Origin: Clostridia bacterium
GTDB taxonomy: Bacteria; Bacillota; Clostridia; UMGS1810
NCBI GenBank assembly: GCA_017481205.1
Contig: JAFUPN010000003.1
Coordinates: 26,615 to 90,614, forward strand
Direction of reading: 5' to 3'
Length of the DNA stretch: 64,000 nt
The position numbers and the translations under genes were made by a program. Numbering within the stretch: the stretch's first letter is position 1; each line of letters begins with the position of its first letter. The notes below the pieces were generated by a model. That model ran no database searches, was not told where the DNA came from, and was given only the letters and a program-made list of their open reading frames with translations. Positions 24,589 to 34,500 of this stretch are shown here, piece after piece.

Positions 24589-26133
24589 ATGGTAATCAAA
24601 ATCTCATTACTTGTAGTGTTCTTCGCAGTTATGGTGGCTGTAGGACTCTACTGCCGCAAGCACTCAACAGATGTAAACGGCTTTGTTCTCGGCGGAAGAA
24701 GTGTCGGTCCCTGGCTCACTGCTTTTGCTTACGGTACATCATACTTCTCGGCAGTTATTTTTGTAGGCTATGCAGGTCAGTTCGGCTGGAAGTTCGGTAT
24801 AGCTTCTACATGGATTGGAATTGGTAATGCAGTGCTCGGTTCTCTTCTTGCATGGGTGGTTCTCGGCAGAAGAACCCGACTTATGTCTCAGCACTTAAAG
24901 AGTGCTACCATGCCTGAGTTTTTTGAAAAAAGATATGACAGCACACCGCTTAAGATTGCTGCATCAATCATCGTATTTATATTCCTTATCCCCTACACAG
25001 CATCTCTGTACAACGGTCTTTCAAGACTTTTTGAGATGGCATTCCCGGTTGTAAGCTATAGCACAGTTGTTATAGTTATGGCAGTGCTTACCGGTATATA
25101 TGTTATTGCCGGAGGCTATATGGCAACTGCTATCAACGACTTTATTCAGGGTATCATTATGATTGTAGGTATTATAGCTGTTATCGGTGCGGTTCTTGCT
25201 AAAAACGGCGGATTTATCGAATCGCTTAACGGACTTGCGGCAATTGAGGTTGAAGGAAATGCACCCGGTGCGTTTAACTCCTTCTTCGGTCCCGACCCCA
25301 TGAATCTTATGTTTGTTGTAATCCTGACTTCACTGGGAACATGGGGATTGCCTCAGATGGTTCAGAAATTCTATGCAATAAAGAGCGAAAAGGATATCAA
25401 TAAGGGTACTATAATATCTACATTTTTTGCAGTTATCGTAGCCGGCGGATGCTACTTCCTGGGTGGCTTCGGTAGACTCTTCACAAGCGAGCTTACCTTT
25501 GCAGCAGACGGTTCAATCGTAGGTGGATTTGACGCTATTGTACCTACCATGCTTTCCGGTCTCAGTGATTTCCTTATTGCAGTGGTTATCGTACTGGTTC
25601 TTTCTGCATCAATGTCAACTCTGTCTTCGTTTGTGCTTGCATCAAGTTCAACCCTTACACTTGACCTTATCAAAAATCATGTGATTAAAAACATGACAGA
25701 GAAGAAACAGGTATTTATCATGAGAGTCCTCATTGTTGTGTTTATCGTAATCTCTGCTATAATTGCTATAAACAAGGATAAGCTCAGTGCAATTGCACAG
25801 ATGATGGGTATCTCCTGGGGTGCTCTTGCGGGTGCGTTCCTGGCTCCGTTCCTCTACGGTCTTTACTGGAAGAGGGCTACAAAGGCTTCTGTATGGGCAA
25901 GCTTTATCTTCGGTGCTGGTATCATGATTCTCAACATGGTAGCAAAGAGTGCTTTCCCTGCAATTCTTCAGTCACCTGTTAATTGCGGTGCTGTTGCGAT
26001 GCTTGGTGGTCTTATAATCGTTCCCGTAGTAAGCTGGATTACTCCCAAGCCGGAAAAAGCAATGGTAGAAGATGCATTCTCCTGTTATGAGCAGGATGTG
26101 GTTGTTAAGTCCAAAAAATCACTTAACGGCTGA
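24589..26133 (+). CDS. Sodium:solute symporter (SSS family), probable tyrosine/aromatic amino acid importer
   Basis: 514 residues with about 13 membrane segments. The N-terminal part (DVNGFVLGGRSVGPWLTAFAYG) and GYMATAINDFIQG are SSS (PutP/SGLT) signatures. GGAGG precedes the ATG at 24589, only 30 nt after the T-box terminator, so this is the only gene controlled. If the specifier is read correctly as UAC, the transporter would be induced when tRNA-Tyr is uncharged, which points to uptake of tyrosine or a precursor. The substrate is inferred from regulation, not from the protein. Confidence 0.85.
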   Translation: MVIKISLLVVFFAVMVAVGLYCRKHSTDVNGFVLGGRSVGPWLTAFAYGTSYFSAVIFVGYAGQFGWKFGIASTWIGIGNAVLGSLLAWVVLGRRTRLMSQHLKSATMPEFFEKRYDSTPLKIAASIIVFIFLIPYTASLYNGLSRLFEMAFPVVSYSTVVIVMAVLTGIYVIAGGYMATAINDFIQGIIMIVGIIAVIGAVLAKNGGFIESLNGLAAIEVEGNAPGAFNSFFGPDPMNLMFVVILTSLGTWGLPQMVQKFYAIKSEKDINKGTIISTFFAVIVAGGCYFLGGFGRLFTSELTFAADGSIVGGFDAIVPTMLSGLSDFLIAVVIVLVLSASMSTLSSFVLASSSTLTLDLIKNHVIKNMTEKKQVFIMRVLIVVFIVISAIIAINKDKLSAIAQMMGISWGALAGAFLAPFLYGLYWKRATKASVWASFIFGAGIMILNMVAKSAFPAILQSPVNCGAVAMLGGLIIVPVVSWITPKPEKAMVEDAFSCYEQDVVVKSKKSLNG

Positions 26134-26203
26134 TAATTAATCTGATAACAAAAAGAGGCGTATACCGGTTGAATACAAAAACAGTATATGCCTTTTTTGA
26201 TTT

Positions 26204-26350
26204 TATGCAATGCCATTTGGGGACGGCAGACTGTAGAATTATTACCATTTTGTTCGCCCGGATGTGGGGACATACATGCCGTGTCACTTAAAGCCATGTG
26301 CCACGGGGCTTTAAGCGTTTCATGTACGTCCCCCACCGGTTCTTTTGCGT
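26204..26350. repeat. Palindromic repeat family A, copy 3
   Basis: Shares with copy 1 the blocks GGGGACGG, GCCCGGATGT, TACATGCCGTGTCAC, GTGCCACGGGGCTT and CATGTACGTCCCCCACC in the same order. The inverted pair (GGGACATACATG with CATGTACGTCCC) forms a long hairpin. It lies between two convergent genes and contains no coding region. Confidence 0.75.
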
Positions 26351-26403
26351 GATAATTAAATTATTCTGTTTCGGCTACCAGTCACGGTTCTTTATGTTGT
26401 TTG

Positions 26404-27264
26404 TCAATCCTCGTATACAAACCTGTCAATATGATTACTTATCTGTTTATATGAGGATGGAGAGCAGAATTTGTATTTTTTGAAAATTCTGTTGAAATAT
26501 GACAGGGATGAAAAACCCACATTGTATGACACTTCGGAGATGCTCATGCCGGATTTGAGCATTTTTTCTGCCTTGGAAACTCTTACAAAGTTAAGATAAT
26601 CTGTTACCGTGGCACCTGTGGCTTTTTTAAACATGCGGCAGAAATAGTATTCGTTCAGGTTCATCACCCTGCTTAATTCCTTTAAGGTTATATGCTCGCT
26701 GTAGTTTTCATCAATATATTCTACAACGGGCATTATTTTTTCTATAGCCTTGTGAGCAAGAAGCTTGCTTTCCTCTGGGAGAAAATCCCTTCTATGAAGC
26801 AGGGCGGTAATCATATGCATATTGGCTGTTATGTAGTAGCTGTAGCCGTTTTTGCGTTCTTTGTCTTCTCTTACCATTTCGTCTATATACTTTTTCAACT
26901 CTGCAGTGTCCGGGTCATCTTTGTCGAATACATAGCATGGGATATCCGAATTACGCAGGAATTTTGACAGATAATGCATGGCTCCGGTAACCCCCGACGG
27001 ATCACGGAACTGCAACAGTGTGTCATAGGTGCCGTCCTCCATAACCTCGGTAAAGTGGGGCACCTTGCTGTTGATAAAAGCCACATCACCCTCACGGATA
27101 TAGTACTCCGCATCGTCTGTACAGCACTTCATGCATCCCCGACGCATATACAAAAACTCCAGCTCTGTGTGAAAGTGAATTGCACAGTGCTGCCCTTTTT
27201 TTGTTTTTCCACTTCCTGTATTCAGTTTTACAGGTCCATGGGATATAACCTGTTCATTTATCAT
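26404..27264 (-). CDS. AraC-family regulator of the rhamnoside operon
   Basis: 286 residues with a cupin sensor (HFHTELEFLYMRRG; IREGDVAFINSKVPH) and a C-terminal AraC double helix-turn-helix (about 185-280). The ATG at 27264 is preceded by AAAGGTGG; the in-frame start at 27285 is less well placed. Divergent from the GH106-like/GH78 pair, it is their likely activator. Confidence 0.88.
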   Translation of the reverse strand: MINEQVISHGPVKLNTGSGKTKKGQHCAIHFHTELEFLYMRRGCMKCCTDDAEYYIREGDVAFINSKVPHFTEVMEDGTYDTLLQFRDPSGVTGAMHYLSKFLRNSDIPCYVFDKDDPDTAELKKYIDEMVREDKERKNGYSYYITANMHMITALLHRRDFLPEESKLLAHKAIEKIMPVVEYIDENYSEHITLKELSRVMNLNEYYFCRMFKKATGATVTDYLNFVRVSKAEKMLKSGMSISEVSYNVGFSSLSYFNRIFKKYKFCSPSSYKQISNHIDRFVYED

Positions 27265-27331
27265 AAAAAAACCACCTTTGGTCAATATAGTTCAAATAAT
27301 CGTCAACATTCTTATAGAAAAAAGTCAATAT

Positions 27332-27348
27332 TATTGATATAATCAATA
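27332..27348 (+). promoter_or_regulatory. Palindromic operator candidate, rhamnoside operon
   Basis: TATTGAT-ATA-ATCAATA is a perfect 7-bp inverted repeat centred in the 161-bp divergent region. A further CAATA occurs at 27325 and TCAATATA at 27371. A TATAAT (27354-27359) follows it. Binding by the adjacent AraC protein is inferred from position. Confidence 0.4.
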
Positions 27349-27425
27349 TAGCATATAATGCTCTTAAAATCAATATATTTTTTGTGAATGTATAAAAAGC
27401 TTCACCGACCGGGGGGGAACAGACA

Positions 27426-29981
27426 ATGGACAAAAGAATATCCGAAAATCTTAACAACAAAGAGCTGGATTATGTAACTCCATTTCTGTGGCTTCGCAAC
27501 GAAGAAGACGAGAAGTTCATTGCTGAGATAGACCGCATATATGAGTGCGGCATACGCTCAATATGCCTGGAATCCAGGACACACGAGGAGTTCTGCCGGG
27601 AGGATTGGTGGTCGGACGTCGCCCTCGTGCTCAAAGAGTGCCAAAAAAGAGGCATGAAGGTATGGATACTTGACGACAAGCACTATCCCTCGGGCTTTGC
27701 AAACGATATTTTCAGAGACAAATATCCCCACCTGCGCCCCTACGGCATCACCGAATACCACATAGATGTGGCAGGTCCCGTGACAGGCGGCTCTGCGCTG
27801 GTGGAGCACTGGCTTAACTGCGACCTGGAGTGCGCATCGGGTCCCAGATCCTCTCTTGCAGGCGACGACGAAATTGTGGCTGTGTATGCCATAAAACACA
27901 TACCCGACAGCGATAAATATACAGAGATTATAGATATAACCGACGGCCTGTGGGGCGGAATGGTCTACTTCGACCTGCCCGATGGTATGTGGCGCATAGT
28001 AATCGCAGTAAAGACAAGATGCGGCAGAGCCGAGCGCCATATGCACTATTGCGATATGCTCAATCCCCAAGCGGTGGATTTGTATATAGAAGAGGTGCAC
28101 AAGGCTCATTATGACAGATTTGCAGAGTACTTCGGCAATACATTTCAAGGATTTTTCTCCGACGAGCCCTGCTTTCAGAACAATACACGAGGGGAATTCT
28201 CCACCGATATGGGTGTGCCCCTTGCCCACTATCCCTGGAGCGACAAGCTCAAAAGTATGCTGGATATGAAGAGCCTTGCAGGACTCTGGTTTGATATAGA
28301 AAACGTGTCGGACAGAATAAGATATTCCTACATGGACACCGTATCAAGGGAATATCAGAAAAACTTCGGCGACAAAATAGGCAACTGGTGCAGAGAACAT
28401 AATATTATGTACATCGGCCATGTGATAGAAGACAACAACACTCATGCCAAAACAGGTGCGGGAGTCGGACATTATTTCAGGGCGTTGAACGGTCAGGATA
28501 TGTCGGGAGTCGATGTTGTGCTCCACCAGATTGTTCCCGGCCTTACGGAGTGTGACAACTCGGGCTATGTGGTGTACAAAAGCATGAACAGCAAGTTCTT
28601 CAACTACTACCTTGCAAAGCTGGGTGCTTCCCTTGCCCATACAGACGGCAAGAAAAAAGGCAGAGCCCTGTGCGAGATATTCGGCGCATACGGCTGGGCA
28701 GAGGGTACAAAGATAATGAAATATCTTATGGACCATATGCTGGTGAGGGGTATAAACTACTATGTACCCCACGCTTTTTCGGCAAAGGCAGAGGATTCGG
28801 AGACACCGCCCAACTTCTACGACGCGGGCAAAAATCCCCAATACAGATTTTTTAAAAACAACATGGACTACCTGAACAGGATGTGCCATATACTCTCCGA
28901 CGGTGTGCACATACCCACCTGCGCCATACTTTACGACGCCGAGAACCATTGGTTAAGCAGAGACTTTTTGCCGGTCGAAAAGATAGCAAAGGTCCTGTAT
29001 GACAACCTTTTGGACTACGACATTATCCCGACGGATTATCTGGATAGCATAAAAGACGGCTCCATAAACGGCGAGAAATACAATGTGCTTATAGTCCCCT
29101 ATGCAGAGGCAATTGCCCCCGAGGTGGCGGACAAGCTGAAAAATGCCGATATCAGAATCGTCACAGTATCCGAAAAAGAATGGCAAAATCCCATTGGTTG
29201 TGAAAATATACTCCTTGACGAGCTCATCGACTATATGAAATCAAACAATTTCTGTGATGCAGTGAGCGATTACGAGGGCATATATCTGAGATATTACCAC
29301 TACACAAGGGATAATGCGCATATATATATGTTTGTAAACGAAGATATACACAATGCCATAAACACCAAGGTGAGTCTGTCCTGCTTCAAAGGCGGAGAGT
29401 ATATAGAATACGACGGCTTTGAGAACAAAGCTGTCCTCAAGAAAAGTAAAAGCACGACTGTTGATATAAACATAGAGCCGTACCACTCCACGGTGATTGT
29501 CTTTGGAGAAATTGACACCGAGGGCATTGAGGAGTATGTATGGAAGCCCTGTCTGCAGGAAAAGGAAATAAACCCGGAGTTTGAGATAAGCCTGCAGGGC
29601 AGAGACGAAACAGAGTTTAAAGCTTACAAAACGAGCAAAGAGCTGTTCAACATAACAGGCAGGTATGGGATTCCCGATTTTTCGGGGCATATTAAATACG
29701 AAGCTGAAATCGTCCTCCCAAAGAAGGACTGTGTTCTGGATTTGGGCTATGTGGGCGAGGCGGCCAAGGTATACCTGAACGGCAAATACATAGGCTCCAA
29801 GCAATTCCCGCCCTACAGCTTTGAAATATCAAAAGAGGATATTTCAAAAACCAACGCTCTGACAGTCATAGTGTCAAACCACAACGGCTATGCCGTAAGG
29901 GATGTATTTTCAAAATATCTCCTGTTTGAGCCCTCCGGTCTTATGGGACCGATAAAAATCTTTGAGAGAGAAGCACAATGA
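27426..29981 (+). CDS. Large glycoside hydrolase, GH106-like (putative alpha-L-rhamnosidase)
   Basis: 851 residues, no signal peptide. A TIM-barrel start (VTPFLWLRNEEDEKFIAEIDRIYECGI; then MKVWILDDKHYPSG) and a candidate catalytic Glu in GFFSDEPCF resemble GH106 and its relatives. The last 100 residues form a jelly-roll like that of GH2/GH106 (VYLNGKYIG, PPYSFEIS). The preceding GGGGGG serves as ribosome binding site. It overlaps the GH78 gene by 4 nt (ATGA), so both are made together. Family assignment is by motif only and an unnamed relative of GH106 is possible. Confidence 0.6.
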   Translation: MDKRISENLNNKELDYVTPFLWLRNEEDEKFIAEIDRIYECGIRSICLESRTHEEFCREDWWSDVALVLKECQKRGMKVWILDDKHYPSGFANDIFRDKYPHLRPYGITEYHIDVAGPVTGGSALVEHWLNCDLECASGPRSSLAGDDEIVAVYAIKHIPDSDKYTEIIDITDGLWGGMVYFDLPDGMWRIVIAVKTRCGRAERHMHYCDMLNPQAVDLYIEEVHKAHYDRFAEYFGNTFQGFFSDEPCFQNNTRGEFSTDMGVPLAHYPWSDKLKSMLDMKSLAGLWFDIENVSDRIRYSYMDTVSREYQKNFGDKIGNWCREHNIMYIGHVIEDNNTHAKTGAGVGHYFRALNGQDMSGVDVVLHQIVPGLTECDNSGYVVYKSMNSKFFNYYLAKLGASLAHTDGKKKGRALCEIFGAYGWAEGTKIMKYLMDHMLVRGINYYVPHAFSAKAEDSETPPNFYDAGKNPQYRFFKNNMDYLNRMCHILSDGVHIPTCAILYDAENHWLSRDFLPVEKIAKVLYDNLLDYDIIPTDYLDSIKDGSINGEKYNVLIVPYAEAIAPEVADKLKNADIRIVTVSEKEWQNPIGCENILLDELIDYMKSNNFCDAVSDYEGIYLRYYHYTRDNAHIYMFVNEDIHNAINTKVSLSCFKGGEYIEYDGFENKAVLKKSKSTTVDINIEPYHSTVIVFGEIDTEGIEEYVWKPCLQEKEINPEFEISLQGRDETEFKAYKTSKELFNITGRYGIPDFSGHIKYEAEIVLPKKDCVLDLGYVGEAAKVYLNGKYIGSKQFPPYSFEISKEDISKTNALTVIVSNHNGYAVRDVFSKYLLFEPSGLMGPIKIFEREAQ

Positions 29982-32131
29982 GTAATATAAAAAATGCAAA
30001 GTGGATAAAACCCAAAAGAGACTACGGCGACATCTGCCCCGAGTACAGATATCGGTTTGAATGCAACAAACAGATAAAGTCTGCCGCTCTCGAGATAACC
30101 GCCATGGGCGTATACGAAGCCCACATGAACGGCTCAAGAATCGGCGACTTCATATTGGCACCCGGCTGGACCGTGTATCACAAGAGGCATCAGTACCAGA
30201 CCTATGATATAACCCACCTGATACAAGCTTCAAACGAAATCACCGTGACAGTAGGCAAAGGTTGGTACAGAGGCGGTTTCCTGACCTGGCGTGACAAGAA
30301 TTTCTGGGGTGCAGTTCCCGGACTTATAGCCGCAATCAATCTGATATACGCCGACGGAACAGAAGAGACAATCACAACAGACAGACAGTGGCTGTCCCGG
30401 GAGAGCTCCATCCGCTTCGCCGAGATATACGACGGCGAAATCTATGACGCCTCCTTTCAAAGTGAAGAGTGGGAGCACACGTCCTATCATTTCTCACCGG
30501 TGGACAATCTGATACCTCAGGAAGGCGAAATCGTCTGCGAGCACGAGCAGATCAAACCCGTTGAGGTAATCACCACACCAAAGGGCGAGAGGGTTATAGA
30601 TTTCGGACAAAACATGACAGGCTATGTGGAGTTTGACATAGAGGGAAAAAGCGGCGACAGAGTCGTATACACCCATGCCGAAATCCTGGATGCCGAGGGC
30701 AATTTCTACACAGAAAACTTAAGAAGTGCCAAGCAGAGAATAGAATACATCTGCCGGGATGGCTTTCAGACCTACAAGCCTCATCACACCTTCATGGGAT
30801 TTCGCTACATACGCATAGACGAAGCTCCCGACTACATAGACACCGATGCATTCCGGGTAATAGTGGTTCACTCGGACATCAGACGTACAGGACACTTTGA
30901 GTGTTCAAACGAAAAAGTAAACAAGCTCTACAGCAACATCCTGTGGGGTCAGAGAGACAACTTTCTGGACATACCCACCGACTGCCCCCAGCGTGACGAG
31001 CGACTGGGCTGGACAGGAGATGCACAGGTTTTTGTAAAAACCGCTTCATATAACTATGATATAAACAGATTCTTTGTCAAGTGGCTGAAAGACCTGGCTG
31101 TGGAGCAAAGAAGCAACGGCGCTGTGCCGGATATTGTACCCGATATTATTCAGGATATGCCTGTCACAAGCGGTTGGGGCGATGCCGCAACCATATGCCC
31201 ATGGCAAATATATCTGACCTATGGCGACAAGACTGTTCTCGAAAATCAGATAGACAGTATGACCGCCTGGGTGGAGTATATCCACTCCCGCGGGGAGGAA
31301 GAGTATCTCTGGGTAGGTGAAGATCAGATGGGCGATTGGCTGGGGCTCGATGCTCCCGAGGGCACCTACAAGGGCAGCTCCGATACAGACCTGATTGCCT
31401 CGGCATACTTTGCCCGCTCGACGGAAATCCTGGCAAAGGCCTTGAAAGTCCTGGGCAAAGACAGCACATACTACGAAAATATGCACAGAGAGATTGTCTG
31501 CGCATTCCAAAGAAGGTTTAAAGAATACAAGACTCAGACGGAATGTGCCATCTCCCTCGTATTTAACCTGGCGCAAAACAAATCGGAAACAGCGGCAAAG
31601 CTTGCCGATATGGTCAGAAGCAACGGCAATAAGCTTACAACAGGTTTTCTGGGCACGCCATATATTATGGAAGCCCTGTCGGAAAACGGATACACAGACG
31701 TTGCATACTCTCTGCTACTGCAGGAGGAATATCCCTCGTGGCTGTTTTCCGTAAACATGGGCGCCACCACCGTATGGGAGCATTGGGATAGTCTCAAAGC
31801 CGACGGCAGTATGTGGAGCACTCGCATGAACTCCTTCAATCACTATGCTTACGGTTGCGTAGGTGCATGGATGTACGAAACAGTGTGCGGCATAAGGATT
31901 GACGAAGACCTCCCCGGCTTTGAAAGAGTAATTATCTGCCCCAAGCCGGATGAGCGCCTCAGATGGGCAAGGGCTTCGGTAGACACCCGATTCGGCACGA
32001 TAAAGTCAGGCTGGACGTACACCGACGGCGAGATTGTTTACGAATTTGAGCTGCCTGTGCCCGCCCTGGTGGAAATCGGGGACAGACAGTTTGAACTGAA
32101 TGCCGGTAAACACACATACCGGAGCAATTGA
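29978..32131 (+). CDS. Alpha-L-rhamnosidase, GH78
   Basis: 717 residues with the GH78 domain order: N-terminal beta-sandwich carrying YEAHMNGSRIGD and APGWTVYHKRHQYQTYD, a second beta domain, an (alpha/alpha)6 barrel and a C-terminal beta-sandwich. The signature CPQRDERLGWTGDAQVF (about residues 335-351) holds the general acid. There is no signal peptide, so it acts on imported rhamnosides from rhamnogalacturonan or plant glycosides. Translationally coupled to the upstream GH106-like gene. Confidence 0.93.
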   Translation: MSNIKNAKWIKPKRDYGDICPEYRYRFECNKQIKSAALEITAMGVYEAHMNGSRIGDFILAPGWTVYHKRHQYQTYDITHLIQASNEITVTVGKGWYRGGFLTWRDKNFWGAVPGLIAAINLIYADGTEETITTDRQWLSRESSIRFAEIYDGEIYDASFQSEEWEHTSYHFSPVDNLIPQEGEIVCEHEQIKPVEVITTPKGERVIDFGQNMTGYVEFDIEGKSGDRVVYTHAEILDAEGNFYTENLRSAKQRIEYICRDGFQTYKPHHTFMGFRYIRIDEAPDYIDTDAFRVIVVHSDIRRTGHFECSNEKVNKLYSNILWGQRDNFLDIPTDCPQRDERLGWTGDAQVFVKTASYNYDINRFFVKWLKDLAVEQRSNGAVPDIVPDIIQDMPVTSGWGDAATICPWQIYLTYGDKTVLENQIDSMTAWVEYIHSRGEEEYLWVGEDQMGDWLGLDAPEGTYKGSSDTDLIASAYFARSTEILAKALKVLGKDSTYYENMHREIVCAFQRRFKEYKTQTECAISLVFNLAQNKSETAAKLADMVRSNGNKLTTGFLGTPYIMEALSENGYTDVAYSLLLQEEYPSWLFSVNMGATTVWEHWDSLKADGSMWSTRMNSFNHYAYGCVGAWMYETVCGIRIDEDLPGFERVIICPKPDERLRWARASVDTRFGTIKSGWTYTDGEIVYEFELPVPALVEIGDRQFELNAGKHTYRSN

Positions 32132-32246
32132 TTTGATGATTTTTTCTGCACTCCAAAGGGTGCGGAAAATCATATATATTAACCAAAAGCCGAAAAAATC
32201 AAGCCATTGGCTCGGCTTAATATTATTAAACAAGGAGAGATTAACT
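32132..32246 (+). promoter_or_regulatory. Two hairpins between GH78 and Gfo/Idh genes
   Basis: ATGATTTT...TGCAC pairs with GTGCGGAAAATCAT (about 32136-32170), and AAGCCGA pairs with TCGGCTT (about 32187-32219) with GCCATTGGC inside. Neither has a good T-tract. They could reduce read-through or stabilise the ends of the two transcripts. Confidence 0.4.
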
Positions 32247-33410
32247 ATGGCAAAAAGTGATCTGGATGCTTTCAAATTTGACCAGACAGAAGTGGTTATT
32301 GATGCATCAAAAAAAGTAAGAATAGGCATTATCGGTACAGGCTGGATTGCAGGCTCACACCTCAGAGAGTATCTTAAGATGCCCGATGTTGAAATTGTTG
32401 CAGGCGCAGACCTTATCCCCGGCAAGGCTGAAAAATTCTTTGCTGAAAACGGTGTTGAGGGTGCTAAGTGCTACCCCAGCCACAAAGAGCTTATCGACGC
32501 AGGCGAGGTTGACGCTGTAAGTATCTGTACATACAATGCTACACATGCTGAATGTGCTATCTATGCTCTTGAGCATGGTGTAAATGTTCTTCTTGAAAAG
32601 CCCATGTGCGTAACAACAGAAGAAGCAGTTGCTATCTGCAAGGCAGAAAAAGCAAGCGGAAAGATTCTGTCAATCGGCTTCCAGCCCAGATTTGACAATA
32701 ATATGAAGATGGTAAAGGACATCGTACAGTCAGGCGTTCTCGGTGACATCTACTACATTCAGACAGGCGGCGGTCGCCGTCACGGTATCCCCACACCTTT
32801 CGGTACCACATTTATCGAAGGCGACAAGGGTGTTATCGGTGCGCTGGGTGATATCGGCTGCTACTCACTGGATATGGTGCTCAATGCTATCGGTTATCCA
32901 AAGCCTCTTACAGTTACAGGTTATGTATCAAACTTCTTCGGCAAAGACCCCGACTACTTTGTATCAGAGGGCAAGCCTGCTGAATATGCAGATATCTTTG
33001 CTGTAGATGATTTCGGTGCAGCATTTGTTCGTTTAGAGGGCGGCATCATCCTTGACTTCAGAATTGCTTGGGCAATGCATCTTGATACTCCCGGAGATAC
33101 AATCATCATGGGTAAAAAGGGTAGCCTGAGAATTCCTTCAACAGAGTGCTGGAACGGCACCATAGGCGGTCCTCTCAAGCTCTATCAGAGAATCGGCGGC
33201 AAGGATGTTGAAACAGAGTTCCCCATGCAGGCACCTCTTGAAGAAGGATGCTTCTACTACAAGATCAGATCCTTCCTGGATGCTGTTAAGAATGGCGGCA
33301 CAGCTCCCATCTCTTCAAAGGAAATCATCATCAACCAGGCTATTATTGATGCTATTAATAAATCAAGCAAGCTTGGAAGAGAAATTGAAGTAGAAATCCC
33401 CGAAATCTAA
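32247..33410 (+). CDS. Gfo/Idh/MocA-family oxidoreductase
   Basis: 387 residues. The Rossmann motif is IGIIGTGWIAGSH (about 26-38), NVLLEKPMC is the catalytic EKP motif, and GALGDIGCYSLDMVLNAIG is the C-terminal active-site helix. AAGGAGAG precedes the ATG at 32247. Codon use is more regular than that of the rhamnosidase genes upstream, as in highly expressed genes. With the following sugar isomerase it probably converts a released sugar or sugar acid. Confidence 0.88.
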   Translation: MAKSDLDAFKFDQTEVVIDASKKVRIGIIGTGWIAGSHLREYLKMPDVEIVAGADLIPGKAEKFFAENGVEGAKCYPSHKELIDAGEVDAVSICTYNATHAECAIYALEHGVNVLLEKPMCVTTEEAVAICKAEKASGKILSIGFQPRFDNNMKMVKDIVQSGVLGDIYYIQTGGGRRHGIPTPFGTTFIEGDKGVIGALGDIGCYSLDMVLNAIGYPKPLTVTGYVSNFFGKDPDYFVSEGKPAEYADIFAVDDFGAAFVRLEGGIILDFRIAWAMHLDTPGDTIIMGKKGSLRIPSTECWNGTIGGPLKLYQRIGGKDVETEFPMQAPLEEGCFYYKIRSFLDAVKNGGTAPISSKEIIINQAIIDAINKSSKLGREIEVEIPEI

Positions 33411-33436
33411 TTTTTGAGAAAAAATTTCGTCGCATC

Positions 33437-33494
33437 TTGCACCAAAAGCCGACTCGACGTATACACGATACTACTTCGTCGTCTTTTGGTGCAA
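33437..33494. repeat. Hairpin with 12-bp perfect stem
   Basis: TTGCACCAAAAG (33437-33448) is inverted at 33483-33494, with further pairing of GACG/CGTC inside. It has no T-tract and could be an mRNA stabiliser or a palindromic repeat unit between two co-oriented genes. Confidence 0.55.
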
Positions 33495-33543
33495 CCTGCT
33501 TAGAAGATTTAAAAGTATCATAAAACAGAAAGGAACATAAACT

Positions 33544-34374
33544 ATGAAAAAGTTTAAAGTTGGTCTTCAGCTTTACAGTATCCGTGATGCTATGGAAAAA
33601 GACATGGATGCTGCTCTTAAGGCTGTAAAAGACATGGGATATGATTATGTTGAATTTGCCGGCTATTTCGGCAAAACTGCCGAGGAAGTAAAAGCTCTTC
33701 TCGACAAACACGGTCTCGAATGTGTTTCTGTTCATCAGGCACCCTCACTTTTCTGGGAGCAGGGACAGGAAGCAATTGACTACCTGAAGGTTATAGGTGC
33801 AAAATACTGCGCTATTCCCTGGTATACAGTTGATGAATTTTTCAACAACTGGGATGAAACAATTGCAAAGTTTACAGACCTTGGTAAGAAAATGAAGGAA
33901 AACGGCATACAGCTTATGTACCACAACCATGATTTTGAATTCAGAACCATTGACGGCGAATTCATTCTTGACAAAATGTATGCGGCTATCCCCAATGACA
34001 TCTTCAAGCCTCAGTTTGATACCTGCTGGGTACACTATGCAGGCAATAATCCTGCTGAATATCTCAAGCAGTACAAGGGCAAAATCGAAGTTGTTCATCT
34101 TAAGGATTTTGTATGTGAAAAGCTTGGCGGCGGTCCTGTTTACGGTCTTATTGACGCAGACGGTGCTGAAGCAAAATCTCAGTCCAGAGAGGATAACGGA
34201 TTCAAATTCATGCCTGTAGGCAGCGGTATCCAGGATTGGAAATCAATTCTCGAAGCTTCCGAAGAAGCAGGCGCTGAAATTGTTATTGTTGAGCAGGATC
34301 AGTCAGTAGACAGAGATCCCCTTGAAGCAGTAGCAATGAGCAGAGAGTATCTCAAGAATACTTTCGGTATCTGA
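33544..34374 (+). CDS. Sugar phosphate isomerase/epimerase (AP-endonuclease-2-type TIM barrel)
   Basis: 276 residues. The N-terminus VGLQLYSIRD is typical, and metal ligands are visible in YHNHDFEF, FDTCW and VHLKDF plus a Glu in IVEQDQS. Family members isomerise or epimerise sugars and sugar acids in the cytosol. AAAGGA precedes the ATG. It follows the Gfo/Idh gene at 133 nt with a hairpin between, and ends before a strong terminator. Its substrate cannot be read from sequence. Confidence 0.88.
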   Translation: MKKFKVGLQLYSIRDAMEKDMDAALKAVKDMGYDYVEFAGYFGKTAEEVKALLDKHGLECVSVHQAPSLFWEQGQEAIDYLKVIGAKYCAIPWYTVDEFFNNWDETIAKFTDLGKKMKENGIQLMYHNHDFEFRTIDGEFILDKMYAAIPNDIFKPQFDTCWVHYAGNNPAEYLKQYKGKIEVVHLKDFVCEKLGGGPVYGLIDADGAEAKSQSREDNGFKFMPVGSGIQDWKSILEASEEAGAEIVIVEQDQSVDRDPLEAVAMSREYLKNTFGI

Positions 34375-34434
34375 GCAAGCTGATTTTTTCTGATTCTGGT
34401 GATATACAGAACTGAAGAAAATTTGTTGATGAAT

Positions 34435-34478
34435 AAAAAATGACGGGTCACATCATAGATGCAATCCGTCATTTTTTT
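34435..34478. terminator. Bidirectional terminator
   Basis: AAAAAATGACGG (34435-34446) pairs with CCGTCATTTTTT (34466-34477) across an 18-nt loop. A-rich and T-rich arms make it usable in both directions, for the isomerase gene and the convergent GH105 gene. Confidence 0.8.
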
Positions 34479-34500
34479 ATGCTTTTAGTATATTGCGCTT

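Noticed and set aside
27558..29804. Minus-strand open frames of 187-223 codons under the GH106-like gene
   Set aside because: These follow from the higher GC content of this gene; they have no start signals or motifs.
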